A stretch of DNA of 17,654 nt from M3007 sp046153695 (GTDB taxonomy: Bacteria > Bacteroidota > Bacteroidia > Chitinophagales > Saprospiraceae), in NCBI GenBank assembly GCA_046153695.1, contig JBJXEZ010000221.1, forward strand, positions 1 through 17,654, written 5' to 3'. Every line of letters begins with the position of its first letter. Position 1 is the first letter of the stretch. Shown piece by piece: positions 1 to 8,411 of this stretch. The translations under genes and the position numbers were made by a program. The notes beneath the pieces were generated by a model, which saw nothing but the letters and a program-made list of their open reading frames with translations, was not told the origin of the DNA and searched no databases.

Positions 1-879
1 GCCGGGCTTAAGCGAAGCGATGGCGCTGACTTCGGCATCAAGCACGATCTCGTAAATTTCCCGTTGTTTTGGCGTAAAACGCCGGTCCACCGGAAACGTG
101 CGTGTGATATCGCCTGCATAGTGCAAGTTTGTTTCGGCACCGAAATCACCCAGAACCATCTGACCGCGTTGAAGGGTGTTGCCGTGGTAGTGGTTGTGCA
201 GGATATGGCCGTTGACAGACAGAATGACGGGATACGACAGGTTGCCGCCCGCGCTCACGGCCATACCTTGAACCATACCCGCCAGCTCAGCCTCGACCTG
301 TCCGACCCGTGCTGTGCGCATGGCAGCCACGTGCATTACTCCGGTCACGTTGACCGCACGCTCCATTTCGGCCACCTCTTCAGGGGATTTGTACGCACGC
401 TGCGCCACTACGGCCCGGATGAACGCCTCCGAGGCAGCAGCCTTTTGCCGGGCGGGCGGGATATTCAGGCAATCTTTCAACAGCAGCATATTGTCGTGCC
501 GGTAAGGTGGCAAGAAATGCACCTGCTGCCCGGTGCGGCGTGCTTTTTTCAAAAAACTGGCCAACCGGCGCAACGGCAGCACCTCGCGCACACCAGCCTG
601 TTCGGCGAGCATCTTCAAGCGCGGCTGTGCGCCGATCCAGACCACATCCTCCAGCGTCGGGTCGTCACCAAAGACGATTTCCCGGTTGTTTTCGACATCC
701 ACAATGGCGACAAGGCCAGGTAGGTCGAGGCCGAAAAAGTAGAGAAAATTGCTGTCCTGGCGGAAATGGTAGGTGTTGCCGGTGTAGTTCATGCCGAGCT
801 CGTTGTTTCCCAAAAACAGGGCGATGCCAGATTTAAGGTCGCGTTTGAGCCGCTCGCGGCGGGCGTGGTAGTTGAACAT
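1..879 (-). CDS. pepP: Xaa-Pro aminopeptidase (aminopeptidase P, M24B), partial at left edge
   Basis: Cytosolic metallopeptidase that removes an N-terminal residue preceding proline. I read 293 codons from the ATG at 877-879 to the window edge, with no stop; the family is usually about 430 residues, so roughly the last third lies outside. The N-terminal part (about 1-130, FLGNNELGMNYTGNTYHFRQ) matches the AMP_N domain. The pita-bread catalytic domain follows, with the first two metal-ligand aspartates visible at D245 (LGDFGAE) and D257 (YAGDITRTFP); the His and two Glu ligands should be in the missing part. The start codon opens the AMP_N motif directly (MFNYHARRERLK), which supports it. It lies 57 bases downstream of the amylase on the same strand. 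The assignment to the family is firm; the gene symbol follows the usual name for it. Confidence 0.9.
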   Translation of the reverse strand, partial: MFNYHARRERLKRDLKSGIALFLGNNELGMNYTGNTYHFRQDSNFLYFFGLDLPGLVAIVDVENNREIVFGDDPTLEDVVWIGAQPRLKMLAEQAGVREVLPLRRLASFLKKARRTGQQVHFLPPYRHDNMLLLKDCLNIPPARQKAAASEAFIRAVVAQRAYKSPEEVAEMERAVNVTGVMHVAAMRTARVGQVEAELAGMVQGMAVSAGGNLSYPVILSVNGHILHNHYHGNTLQRGQMVLGDFGAETNLHYAGDITRTFPVDRRFTPKQREIYEIVLDAEVSAIASLKPG

Positions 880-936
880 AATTGAGGTGATTAGCGATTG
901 GCCAGAGTTAGAGCGTGATGAACCGCGAAAGTAAGC

Positions 937-2619
937 CTATTGCCTCTTCGGCAGCGCCTTTTCCAACAGAACAATGTCAAAATTACTGTCTACTACAGTA
1001 GCGCCGCCTTTCACCCAAACGGCTTTCCCCGAATACGCATCCCGCAATGCGGCACCGTCGGGAAAAACGCCCTTAACGGAAACGTTTTTTTTGCCTTTCG
1101 GCAAATTCAGGGCGACCACCACCGTGTCGGCAAAACCGCGCCGGGTGTATGTGCGCTGAAAAACATACGGTTTTTCGGACAGCATCCGGTGTTCGCCCGC
1201 ACCTACGGCTGGGTGGTTTTTACGGAAACGCCCGAGCTTTTGCCAATGTGCCAGTACATCCTGTGTGCGGTGTCCGTTGTGATCGGCGTTAGCCTGGAGA
1301 TCGTCCCAGTTCATGAACGATCGTAGGGTGGCATCGCCCTCGGTGCCGGGAATATCCAGCGGGCGGTTAGTTTCGTCGCCATAATAAATTTGGGCGGCAC
1401 CTGGGCAGAGCAGCAGTTTGACAGCCGCCTCGAATGGTTTTGCCCGCTGCTTGTCGAACGGGCTGCCATCGTCATGGGAGCTGAGGTAGTTGAGCACACC
1501 TTTACCGAGCAGCGGGCCCTGGATTTGGTTGGCGTATTTGGAAAAAAGCGCTTCATACGATGCATTTTGCGCATCGGATTTCAAGCCAAAATTGATGATG
1601 CTGTGAAATCCGTTGGCGAAGTAGTCCACCTTGCGGTCGCCGAAATCGTAGTCGCGCCCATGGGCGATATTGTAGCCGTACACTTCACCAACCATGTAAA
1701 ACTCGTTGTTGTCAAGCGCCTTGGCAGGGTTGTTTTTTTTCCAGTCGGCCAATGCGCGGGCGGCCTCGCGTTGGAGTTCGGCCCACACGCTTTCTTCCAC
1801 ATGCTTGACCGTATCGCAACGGTAGCCATCTATCCCAAGGTGGCGCACCCAGTCGGTTAGCCATTTTATAATGAAAAAACGCGGTGCCCGCGGGTAGCCG
1901 GTTCGTTCGAAAAAAGCATCCAGTTCGGCCAGTTCGTGTTTGAGGCGGTCTTCTCGTTTCCATTTTTTCAACAGAAACGGCGGCAATTCCACGGGGTCAT
2001 TGCTCTCCGTTTTGATGTCGGGCAGGTTCTTCACGAGCGTGCAGGTAATCGAGGAGGCGTATCCCTGGTAGGTACACTGGGGTTCGGTGCGTGCCCAACC
2101 GCTCCAAAGCGGGTCTTGTGCCGTGACAGGGCCCGTGTGGTTGATAACCGCGTCGAGCAGGATGCGAATGCCACGGCGATGGGCTTTGTCCACCAACTCG
2201 GCCAGGTCGCGTTCGGTGCCAAAGTTGGGGTCCAGTCGGGTCCAGTCTTGCGTCCAGTAACCGTGAAAGCCGTAGGTGGAACCGGTGCCCTCGTTCACTA
2301 TTCCACGGTTTTGTTCGAATACCGGTGTGAACCAAATGGCCGAAATGCCGAGCCGGTCGAAGTAACCGTCATCTAATTTTTGGATTATGCCACGGATATC
2401 GCCGCCCATGAAACCCCGGAGCTTGGCGGCGGTGGCCGGCCGGCCTATCTGTGCATCGTTGGCCGGGTCGCCGTTGGCAAATCGGTCGGTGAGCAAAAAA
2501 TAGACGTTGGCGTTTTCCCAAAGGAAAGGCGCCCGGCTATGAATATCCGTTTTTCGCGGACAAGTCATGCCGGTCATGCTCAAAAAAAGCAGCGAAATAC
2601 CTATTTGTCGGATAAGCAT
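937..2619 (-). CDS. MalS-like alpha-amylase, GH13, exported
   Basis: Glycoside hydrolase family 13 enzyme cleaving alpha-1,4-glucans, 560 residues. All four GH13 regions are seen: I at 156-161 (DAVINH), II at 265-273 (GYRCDTVKH, nucleophile D269), III around acid/base E312 (VGEVYG) and IV at 380-384 (SSHDD, D383). Stretches such as LPDIKTES (199-206) and the LLLCPGAAQIYYGDE block (402-416) recall E. coli periplasmic amylase MalS more than the SusG type. I chose the ATG at 2617-2619 because it gives a short signal sequence (MLIRQIGISLLFLSMTGMTC) ending in a possible lipobox Cys at residue 20; the frame is open another 91 codons upstream but that part is intergenic-like. The lipobox (MTGMTC) is not canonical, so free periplasmic export is also possible. 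No sus genes are adjacent. Confidence 0.9.
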   Translation of the reverse strand: MLIRQIGISLLFLSMTGMTCPRKTDIHSRAPFLWENANVYFLLTDRFANGDPANDAQIGRPATAAKLRGFMGGDIRGIIQKLDDGYFDRLGISAIWFTPVFEQNRGIVNEGTGSTYGFHGYWTQDWTRLDPNFGTERDLAELVDKAHRRGIRILLDAVINHTGPVTAQDPLWSGWARTEPQCTYQGYASSITCTLVKNLPDIKTESNDPVELPPFLLKKWKREDRLKHELAELDAFFERTGYPRAPRFFIIKWLTDWVRHLGIDGYRCDTVKHVEESVWAELQREAARALADWKKNNPAKALDNNEFYMVGEVYGYNIAHGRDYDFGDRKVDYFANGFHSIINFGLKSDAQNASYEALFSKYANQIQGPLLGKGVLNYLSSHDDGSPFDKQRAKPFEAAVKLLLCPGAAQIYYGDETNRPLDIPGTEGDATLRSFMNWDDLQANADHNGHRTQDVLAHWQKLGRFRKNHPAVGAGEHRMLSEKPYVFQRTYTRRGFADTVVVALNLPKGKKNVSVKGVFPDGAALRDAYSGKAVWVKGGATVVDSNFDIVLLEKALPKRQ

Positions 2620-2744
2620 CGGATCATACGTTCGTGTTGAATTTGGATGCCAACATATTGCTTTTTGGGCAAATGAACTTGGAATGATAAATGATGAATG
2701 ATGAATGCCCACCGAGGCATGCCTAAACTTTGACGGCTCTATGG

Positions 2745-2752
2745 TAATTTTG
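2745..2752 (+). promoter_or_regulatory. Putative -7 promoter element upstream of the rhomboid gene
   Basis: TAATTTTG matches the Bacteroidota -7 consensus TAnnTTTG exactly and lies about 100 bases before the rhomboid start, facing it. The nearest upstream TTTG (2729-2732) is only 12 bases away instead of the usual 19-21, so the -33 half is not convincing. Confidence 0.35.
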
Positions 2753-2784
2753 CGCCCACTGGGTTGCGGGTTACTGGTTAGAAA

Positions 2785-2831
2785 GTTAAAAGCCTGCCAA
2801 CCAGAAACTTTTAACCAGAAACCTGCCAACC
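2785..2831 (+). repeat. Short direct and inverted repeats in the rhomboid leader
   Basis: CCTGCCAACC occurs at 2793-2802 and 2822-2831, and AACCAGAAAC at 2799-2808 and 2813-2822. GTTAAAAG (2785-2792) is the perfect inverted partner of CTTTTAAC (2808-2815) across a 15-base loop. The cluster sits between the putative -7 element and the start codon, so it would be in the mRNA leader if that promoter is real. The function is unknown. Confidence 0.5.
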
Positions 2832-2849
2832 TTAAAAAACATAGGCATA

Positions 2850-3785
2850 ATGGCGCTTTTGAGATCAATTTGGGACGACCTCCGGTACACATTCCGGACT
2901 GGCAACATGGTGACCCTGCTCATCATCATCAACTTTGGGATATTCGTCCTTGTGAACATTGTTTTGTTGATTTTGCTGATCCTTAAGGGCGCAGAAGAGG
3001 CTCCGTTTGCCCTTCAAGAGGGGCTGGAATGGCTCTGTATGCCCGCTTCGATTCGCACGTTGCTGTATCAACTCTGGTCGCCACTGACGCACATGTTTTT
3101 GCACGAGAGTTTCTGGCATGTACTGAGCAATATCGCCTTCCTGTCTATCTTTGGTATGGTTGTCAGTGACTTGTTGGGCAACCGCCGCGTGCTGCCAGTT
3201 TATTTGCTTGGTGGCTTGGCTGGCGGGTTTGTGTTCATGCTATCGGCACAATTTGCACCTTATGTTGGCTCGTATGCCCTCGGCGCATCGGGTGCGGTGA
3301 TGGCACTCGGCGGCGCGGCAATGGTCATGGCGCCCGATTATCGTGTCCCGTTGTTTCTGCTGGGCGATGTCAAGGTAAAGTATATTGTAATCGTGCTGTT
3401 GCTGTTCGATCTTATCGGAGTAGCCAACAAGTACAACTCCGGTGGCCACTTGGCTCACCTCGGCGGCTTTGCCATGGGCTGCCTGTTTGTGTATCGCCTG
3501 CGCGACAGCCACGATCTGGCCGAGCCGGTGAACCGCATACTGGACTATGTTTCGGGCTGGTTTTCGAGCAGTGGCCGCTTGACGGTTTCTCATTCCCGTC
3601 GAAGAGCCAAAAAAGCCGCATCGGGTACACCATTCGCTGCTACTCGCGGCGGGCAAGCGCCACAAGACGAAGAGACCAACCATCAGCAGCAGCTGGATGT
3701 CATTCTGAGCAAAATAAAGGCAAGCGGATACGAAAGCCTGACTGCCGAGGAAAAAGAATTCCTGTACAACGCCAGCAAGCGATAA
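2850..3785 (+). CDS. Rhomboid family intramembrane serine protease
   Basis: Inner-membrane protease that cleaves transmembrane segments of other proteins, 311 residues. The catalytic pair is S147 (GASG, 145-148) and H203 (HLAHLGG, 200-206), and the supporting HxxxN motif is at 90-94 (HVLSN). About six to seven hydrophobic segments run from residue 20 to 215. After a charged linker, the tail from about 281 to 311 (LDVILSKIKASGYESLTAEE) matches the small helical C-terminal domain found on many Bacteroidota rhomboids (DUF6576 type). The start at 2850 is the first ATG that keeps the N-terminal helix preceding TM1; no strong ribosome binding site is seen, as is usual in this phylum. The EEP gene follows after 13 bases, so the two are probably co-transcribed. 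Substrates cannot be inferred. Confidence 0.93.
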   Translation: MALLRSIWDDLRYTFRTGNMVTLLIIINFGIFVLVNIVLLILLILKGAEEAPFALQEGLEWLCMPASIRTLLYQLWSPLTHMFLHESFWHVLSNIAFLSIFGMVVSDLLGNRRVLPVYLLGGLAGGFVFMLSAQFAPYVGSYALGASGAVMALGGAAMVMAPDYRVPLFLLGDVKVKYIVIVLLLFDLIGVANKYNSGGHLAHLGGFAMGCLFVYRLRDSHDLAEPVNRILDYVSGWFSSSGRLTVSHSRRRAKKAASGTPFAATRGGQAPQDEETNHQQQLDVILSKIKASGYESLTAEEKEFLYNASKR

Positions 3786-3798
3786 GGCACCTCAAACC

Positions 3799-4851
3799 AT
3801 GATGCGGTACCTGCTTAAACACTTCGTAAAAATCCTCAGTGCGGCGGTCATCACGGGCACATTTTTGTCCTACCTCTCGCCCTATATCAACCCGGCCCTG
3901 TTTCGCTGGGCAGCCTTTTTTGGCACAGCATTTCCGTGGTTTTTACTTGCCAACCTGGCTTTGCTTGGCCTTTGGGCATTCCGGCTCAATCGCTTCGCCT
4001 TGTACCACCTCGGCATGCTGGTGTTCGGATGGCAGCATGTCACAGCATTTGTCGGGCTGAACCCGGGCACCAAAGCCGCCCCCGAAAACACACTCACCGT
4101 GGCCACGCACAACCTGGGTGGACTATTCCGGGGCATCAACCTCGAAGACGAGGAATGGGGCGGTATTTTCACCCGCTATACCCAGTTTTTGAAAAACCAG
4201 GGCGATCCTGACATCCTGTGTGTGCAGGAAACCGGTCGCAAGTTTTTCCGGGCACTCGGCCCCCAATTGGGACTGCCCAATGTTTTTGAGCTCAATCGCT
4301 CCGGCACGGCTATTCTCAGCCGCTACCCGGTGCTGCGCGGCGGACAATTGCCCTTTGGCCAGCCCGAAAACACGTCCATCTGGGCCGACTTGAAAATTGG
4401 GAAACACACGGTACGCGTGTACAACGTTCACCTACAATCCAACAAAGTCACCTCCGATACCGAGCAGGTCATCGAGGACTCCGACCTTAAAAACGAGCAA
4501 ACCTGGCGGGACATCAACCGCGTATTGCGCAAAGTGGGCGGTGCCACCAGTATTCGCGCCGGGCAGGCCGCTACCCTGCACGACCTTATGGCCGCCAGCC
4601 CGTATCCTGTCATCCTGTGCGGCGATTTCAATGACACCCCCAATTCCTATGTGTACCACCGGCTTGCCGAAGGCCTAACCGACTCGTTTCGCGAAAAAGG
4701 TTTTGGTATCGGCACCACGTTTGGCGGGGCTATTCCTTTTCTCCGCATTGACTATGTGCTGACTGACCCTACGCTGAAGGTGTACGGCTGCCGGGTGCCG
4801 CGTGACCCGATCTCGGATCATTTCCCTGTGGTGGCAGTGATGGGTTTTTAA
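3799..4851 (+). CDS. Membrane-anchored endonuclease/exonuclease/phosphatase (EEP) family protein
   Basis: 350-residue protein with hydrophobic segments at about 10-30, 36-60 and 66-87, followed by an EEP hydrolase domain from about residue 98. The metal and catalytic signature is complete: N105 (THNLGG), E144 (QE), H211 (NVHLQ), D276 and N278 (GDFND), D318 (RIDYV) and D340-H341 (SDH). Members of this fold cleave phosphodiesters in DNA, RNA, lipids or small molecules, so the substrate is open. The domain most likely faces the periplasm or the cytosolic membrane surface, depending on the number of membrane passes. Pairing with a rhomboid gene in this order is, as I recall, common in Bacteroidota. 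Its stop codon overlaps the stop of the convergent response regulator. Confidence 0.9.
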   Translation: MMRYLLKHFVKILSAAVITGTFLSYLSPYINPALFRWAAFFGTAFPWFLLANLALLGLWAFRLNRFALYHLGMLVFGWQHVTAFVGLNPGTKAAPENTLTVATHNLGGLFRGINLEDEEWGGIFTRYTQFLKNQGDPDILCVQETGRKFFRALGPQLGLPNVFELNRSGTAILSRYPVLRGGQLPFGQPENTSIWADLKIGKHTVRVYNVHLQSNKVTSDTEQVIEDSDLKNEQTWRDINRVLRKVGGATSIRAGQAATLHDLMAASPYPVILCGDFNDTPNSYVYHRLAEGLTDSFREKGFGIGTTFGGAIPFLRIDYVLTDPTLKVYGCRVPRDPISDHFPVVAVMGF

Positions 4852-5561
4852 AAAACCCGGCGAATCACCATATCCCGATAGCTCGCCCCAATAGGGAGTT
4901 TTTCTTTGCCCACATGCACCATATTCCCCTCGAGGGTGTCAATTTTGTCAATGGCCACGATGTACGATTTGTGGATGCGGATGAAGCGCTCTTCAGGCAG
5001 TTCTTCCTCTAAATTTTTTAGCGCGTTCAAAGAAAGCAAGCGCCCGGAAGGTGTGTGGAAGGCCACATATTCCCGCATGCCCTGTATGAACCGGATATCG
5101 TCCAGTTTGATTCGGTGGACTTTGTGATCCGCCTTCACGAGGATGAAGTCCTTTGCCAGTTGTTCTGTTTCTTTGTTTGCATTCAGGTTTCCTGACCGGG
5201 CCTGAAGAAGGGTGCTGGCTTTGTTCACAGCCTGAAGAAAGCGCTCGAACGAAAACGGCTTGAGCAGGTAATCGGTCACGTCGAGTGCGTATCCGTCGAG
5301 CGCAAACTCGGCGTAGGCGGTGGTAAAAATGACCAAAGGTTTGCTCGTCAGCGTACGCAAAAACTCAATGCCTGTTAGTTCAGGCATCTGAATATCGAGA
5401 AACAAGAGGTCAATGCCCTGCTGTTGGAGCACGCCTACGGCCTCCAGCGGATTGGCACAGGCAGCGGCCAATTCCAAATTCGGTACCCGCCCGATGTAAT
5501 TTTGCAGCAGGGCGCGGGCGAGCTCTTCATCGTCCACCACAAGGCAGCGGATAGGTTTCAT
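4848..5561 (-). CDS. LytTR-family response regulator
   Basis: Two-component response regulator of 237 residues that should bind DNA after phosphorylation. The receiver domain (about 1-120) has the acidic pair D10-D11, phospho-acceptor D56 (LFLDIQMP), T80 and K101. The LytTR DNA-binding domain (about 138-237) has the hallmark IRIHKSYIVAIDKID (194-208). I chose the ATG at 5559-5561 because the receiver fold starts at once (MKPIRCLVVDDEE); an upstream in-frame Met at 5630 would add 23 residues read from the adjacent palindromic repeat. No LytS-type histidine kinase lies in this window, so the partner is elsewhere. A 15-base palindrome ends 13 bases upstream of the start. The targets are unknown. 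Confidence 0.93.
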   Translation of the reverse strand: MKPIRCLVVDDEELARALLQNYIGRVPNLELAAACANPLEAVGVLQQQGIDLLFLDIQMPELTGIEFLRTLTSKPLVIFTTAYAEFALDGYALDVTDYLLKPFSFERFLQAVNKASTLLQARSGNLNANKETEQLAKDFILVKADHKVHRIKLDDIRFIQGMREYVAFHTPSGRLLSLNALKNLEEELPEERFIRIHKSYIVAIDKIDTLEGNMVHVGKEKLPIGASYRDMVIRRVF

Positions 5562-5573
5562 TTTCTGCGTGTT

Positions 5574-5588
5574 TTTCGATAATCGAAA
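5574..5588. promoter_or_regulatory. Possible operator: TTTCGAT-A-ATCGAAA palindrome
   Basis: A perfect 7-base inverted repeat with a single-base centre lies 13 bases upstream of the response-regulator start codon. Its place suits an operator or a leader hairpin for that gene. LytTR proteins usually bind direct repeats, so autoregulation is only one option. Confidence 0.4.
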
Positions 5589-5593
5589 GTTTC

Positions 5594-5664
5594 CTAGCAG
5601 TAGTTGAGTCTTGAAAATTGGCCTTTGCACAAGGCCGATTTTTCAAGACTCAACTTCTAGCAGT
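5594..5664. repeat. 54-base hairpin element flanked by an 8-base direct repeat (MITE/REP-like)
   Basis: Left arm 5602-5623 and right arm 5633-5655 are complementary over about 22 bases with one mismatch and one indel, around the 9-base loop TTTGCACAA. CTAGCAGT stands directly before it (5594-5601) and again one base after it (5657-5664), as a target-site duplication would. No U-run follows on either strand, so a simple intrinsic terminator is less likely. The element lies between the response regulator and the 3' end of the beta-helix gene. A small non-autonomous mobile element or REP-type repeat fits best. Confidence 0.6.
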
Positions 5665-5703
5665 GTGACCGAAGAAAGGATAGTGTCAGTCAACCGATCT
5701 CGG

Positions 5704-8301
5704 TCATTGTTTCATCAACCGGCCTTCGTACCACTGCTCGAGCGACTGCACCCGTACGGAGTACACACCGGCTGGCAAGCCACCCAAGTCAACTGGTATC
5801 GCCGAAAGACCAGCGTTTTTGAAGGCTGTGAAAGCGCGCACCAAAGCTCCATTCTGATCGGTCACGGATACCTGAACCTGCCCGGCCCAGTCGCCGTCGA
5901 GGTAGGCCACAGTGCGTTCAGTAGCCGGATTGGGCATCAGGCGCAAAGGCAATACTGCCGTGCCAATCTGGCGAGTACCGATGGTCTGAAATTCGAAGCA
6001 ACCCTTATCGGGTATCGCCGAACGAGGGGCGCCGCCAAGGTCGGTTGTGGGAGCACCGAGGGCAATACCCTTGTCAATGCAGGGGCTACCGGCCTTTAAC
6101 CTGTAGTTAAACTGGCTGGCATCTTCAAACAAGGGATCAGCGTTGACCTCATCATTCAGTTGAGTCAGAGCGGCTGCGAGGGTATTATCGCCGCTGTGGT
6201 TACCACCCTTGGATGTCACCGTTGGTGTACCCGCCTCAATCTCATAGTCCTTACCGAGGTTACCGTACAGGATGCAGTTTTGTAACGTTAGGGTTGCTGT
6301 TCCCACCGAATCTTCCCATTGCGATATCCCGGCACCGATGCCTGCGATATTTTCCGCAAACGTGCAGTTGACCACAGAAAGCGGGGAGGTCGAGCCAGAA
6401 GCGTTGTTGATAATTGCCCCCCCAGCCCGCATGTTGTTGAGGTTTTGATTGGCAACAAACAGGCAGTTGACTATGTCCGTGTTGTAATTGGATATGTTGA
6501 TGCCTGCGCCCTGATCTTTGGCGAAATTGAACTGGAACCGTGAATTTCGGATGAGGATATTGCCGACGTTGAATGTATCATCAGATACGTTCATGGCACC
6601 GCCAACTCCGTCGTTACTCGAACCGGTCACACCCACCGAGTTGGTCTCAAATGTGCTGTTTTCGACAAGGATCGTGCCCCCACTAGAGATGTTTATTCCT
6701 CCACCCGTTTGTTCGGCGGTGTTGGAAGAGTACGTACAGTCTTGCACTGTCACCTTTGAATTGGTGTTTTGCATGAACGTAGCCGCACCTGACCGGGCTT
6801 TGTTAGAAGTGAATGTGCATTTTTTGAACGTGACATTGGCCGTGAAGCCCACTGATACCGCGCCACCGCTCACGGTGGCGGAGTTGCTGACAAATGCGCA
6901 CTCCTCATAGGTGCCCACGGTGCCCGGGTTATAATTAGTGGAGGAGCCTCCAAAATTGGATGTACCGCCCTCGAACCGGCAGCCTTTGAACAAGAAAAGC
7001 GAAGAGTCGCTGTGGTGTATCTGCCCGCCGCTGGCAACGGCGTTGCCCTTTTTGAACGTACTGTTCAGTACCTCGTACCGTGCCCTAAGGCTGTACAGAG
7101 TCCCGCCGCGTGCGCCAGTCGTACTTGCCCCCGGCGCAGCGCGGTTTTCCTCGAACAGGCAGTTTTCAATGTAGTTTTTGTTGCCAGCCACATAGCCGCT
7201 CATGTAGATGGCCCCGGCCTGGTGGCCAGCATTGTTCAGGAAAAAGCAATTTTTGATCGTGGACGTGGTGGTAGCATTAAAAATGGCACCGCCCGTAGCC
7301 ACGTTTGCTGAATTGGTGATGTCCAGCGCTATATTGTCCTCAAACAAACAATTGTCAATCGTGAACGGGAAAACGCCCTCGCGCCCATCGTTGTACATAC
7401 CCGCAAAATCGGTAGCCCGGTTGCCTTTGAACGTGCTGTTGGTCAGCGTAAACGTGGTTTTCCAGGTGTACATGCCTGCGCAAGGGGCAGTACCCGCATC
7501 GTTGTTGAGAAAACTGCAGCTGTCCACGGTCATATTGGCCGAGGTGATGACGTACAGCGAGCCGCGAATTGTTTTGTTTTCTGAAAAAATACAACGCCGC
7601 ACGGTGCTGCCGCCCGACAGGTCGCGCAGGTAAATACCGGCACTGAGCAAGCCGGTACCGTTTTTGTCGAACTGGCAATTGTACAAATCCAAGCCGCTTG
7701 CGGCGGCGGTTAGGGCAGCCAATGCGCCTCCGGTTTCGGCGTAGTTATCGGTGAAGCGGCATGCACGCACGGTCAATTTGGCCGTGGTAAGGATGCCTCC
7801 GCCCCGGCGTGTGAGGTCCGGATTGGGGTCGCCTACCAACGTTTGGCCACCCGAAATGGTGAACCCGTCCACCACAGCCCGATCATCGGGGTTGGCCGTG
7901 GGCATCACTTCCAGCACGTGCAGGGAGTTGTCGGTGCGGTTGGTGGTGTAGGTCCCGACCACATCGTCGCCGGTAAGGTCGCCTTTGAGGGTGGTCAGGT
8001 TGGCCACCGGATTGCGTGCAGCGAGTGTGGCTTCGTTTCCGGCAAAGCCGCCGTACAGCGCCACGCCGGCTTTCATTGAAAACCCGGCATTGGGCGCTCC
8101 TGCGGGTTTGTAGGTGCCCGCAGCCACCCACACCGCATTGCCAGGATTGGCTGCTGCCAGTGCTGTACCCAGAGCGGTGTACGCATCCTGCCACGAGGTG
8201 CCGTTGTTGGCTCCCGTGGCGTTGGATTTGACATAAATTGTTTGCGCCGAAAGGCTTGAGGTTATCAGGATCAGGAACAGAAAGAGTAACGATTTTTTCA
8301 T
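5704..8301 (-). CDS. Secreted right-handed beta-helix protein with T9SS sorting tail
   Basis: 865-residue surface or extracellular protein. Residues 1-20 form a clear Sec signal peptide (MKKSLLFLFLILITSSLSAQ), which is why I chose the ATG at 8299-8301 over an upstream in-frame Met at 8364. The entry segment IYVKSNATGANNGTSWQDAY resembles polymorphic-outer-membrane and choice-of-anchor-Q proteins. The bulk consists of many degenerate repeats of the type V.nC.F..N.a...GGai, as in parallel beta-helices, with the final PCIDKG block before residue 784. The last 82 residues (from LPLRLMPNPA, with LPAGVYSVRV near the end) are a type A T9SS C-terminal sorting domain. The ligand or substrate is unknown: no catalytic lyase signature stands out, so adhesion or carbohydrate binding are both possible. 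Confidence 0.88.
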   Translation of the reverse strand: MKKSLLFLFLILITSSLSAQTIYVKSNATGANNGTSWQDAYTALGTALAAANPGNAVWVAAGTYKPAGAPNAGFSMKAGVALYGGFAGNEATLAARNPVANLTTLKGDLTGDDVVGTYTTNRTDNSLHVLEVMPTANPDDRAVVDGFTISGGQTLVGDPNPDLTRRGGGILTTAKLTVRACRFTDNYAETGGALAALTAAASGLDLYNCQFDKNGTGLLSAGIYLRDLSGGSTVRRCIFSENKTIRGSLYVITSANMTVDSCSFLNNDAGTAPCAGMYTWKTTFTLTNSTFKGNRATDFAGMYNDGREGVFPFTIDNCLFEDNIALDITNSANVATGGAIFNATTTSTIKNCFFLNNAGHQAGAIYMSGYVAGNKNYIENCLFEENRAAPGASTTGARGGTLYSLRARYEVLNSTFKKGNAVASGGQIHHSDSSLFLFKGCRFEGGTSNFGGSSTNYNPGTVGTYEECAFVSNSATVSGGAVSVGFTANVTFKKCTFTSNKARSGAATFMQNTNSKVTVQDCTYSSNTAEQTGGGINISSGGTILVENSTFETNSVGVTGSSNDGVGGAMNVSDDTFNVGNILIRNSRFQFNFAKDQGAGINISNYNTDIVNCLFVANQNLNNMRAGGAIINNASGSTSPLSVVNCTFAENIAGIGAGISQWEDSVGTATLTLQNCILYGNLGKDYEIEAGTPTVTSKGGNHSGDNTLAAALTQLNDEVNADPLFEDASQFNYRLKAGSPCIDKGIALGAPTTDLGGAPRSAIPDKGCFEFQTIGTRQIGTAVLPLRLMPNPATERTVAYLDGDWAGQVQVSVTDQNGALVRAFTAFKNAGLSAIPVDLGGLPAGVYSVRVQSLEQWYEGRLMKQ

Positions 8302-8411
8302 AGATAGAAAAATTTGAAATGGTTTGCTGTTTGTAGCCGTGAAAATGGCGACAAATATCCACAATGGGGGAAAAACAACGTTGGGTGTTCAAAATTGCTC
8401 AAACTGCACAC

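Noticed and set aside
2620..2892. N-terminal extension of the amylase to an upstream Met (91 more residues)
   Set aside because: The extension is read from intergenic repeats, overlaps the start of the divergent rhomboid gene and would bury the signal sequence.
5602..5655. Hairpin read as an intrinsic terminator of the beta-helix gene
   Set aside because: No U-run follows on the minus strand, and the 8-base flanking duplication favours an inserted element; a secondary role in termination is not excluded.
6100..8250. CRISPR-like or minisatellite repeats suggested by recurring phrases in the beta-helix gene
   Set aside because: The periodicity is at protein level (degenerate beta-helix coils) and spacing and DNA sequence vary; there are no conserved DNA repeats.
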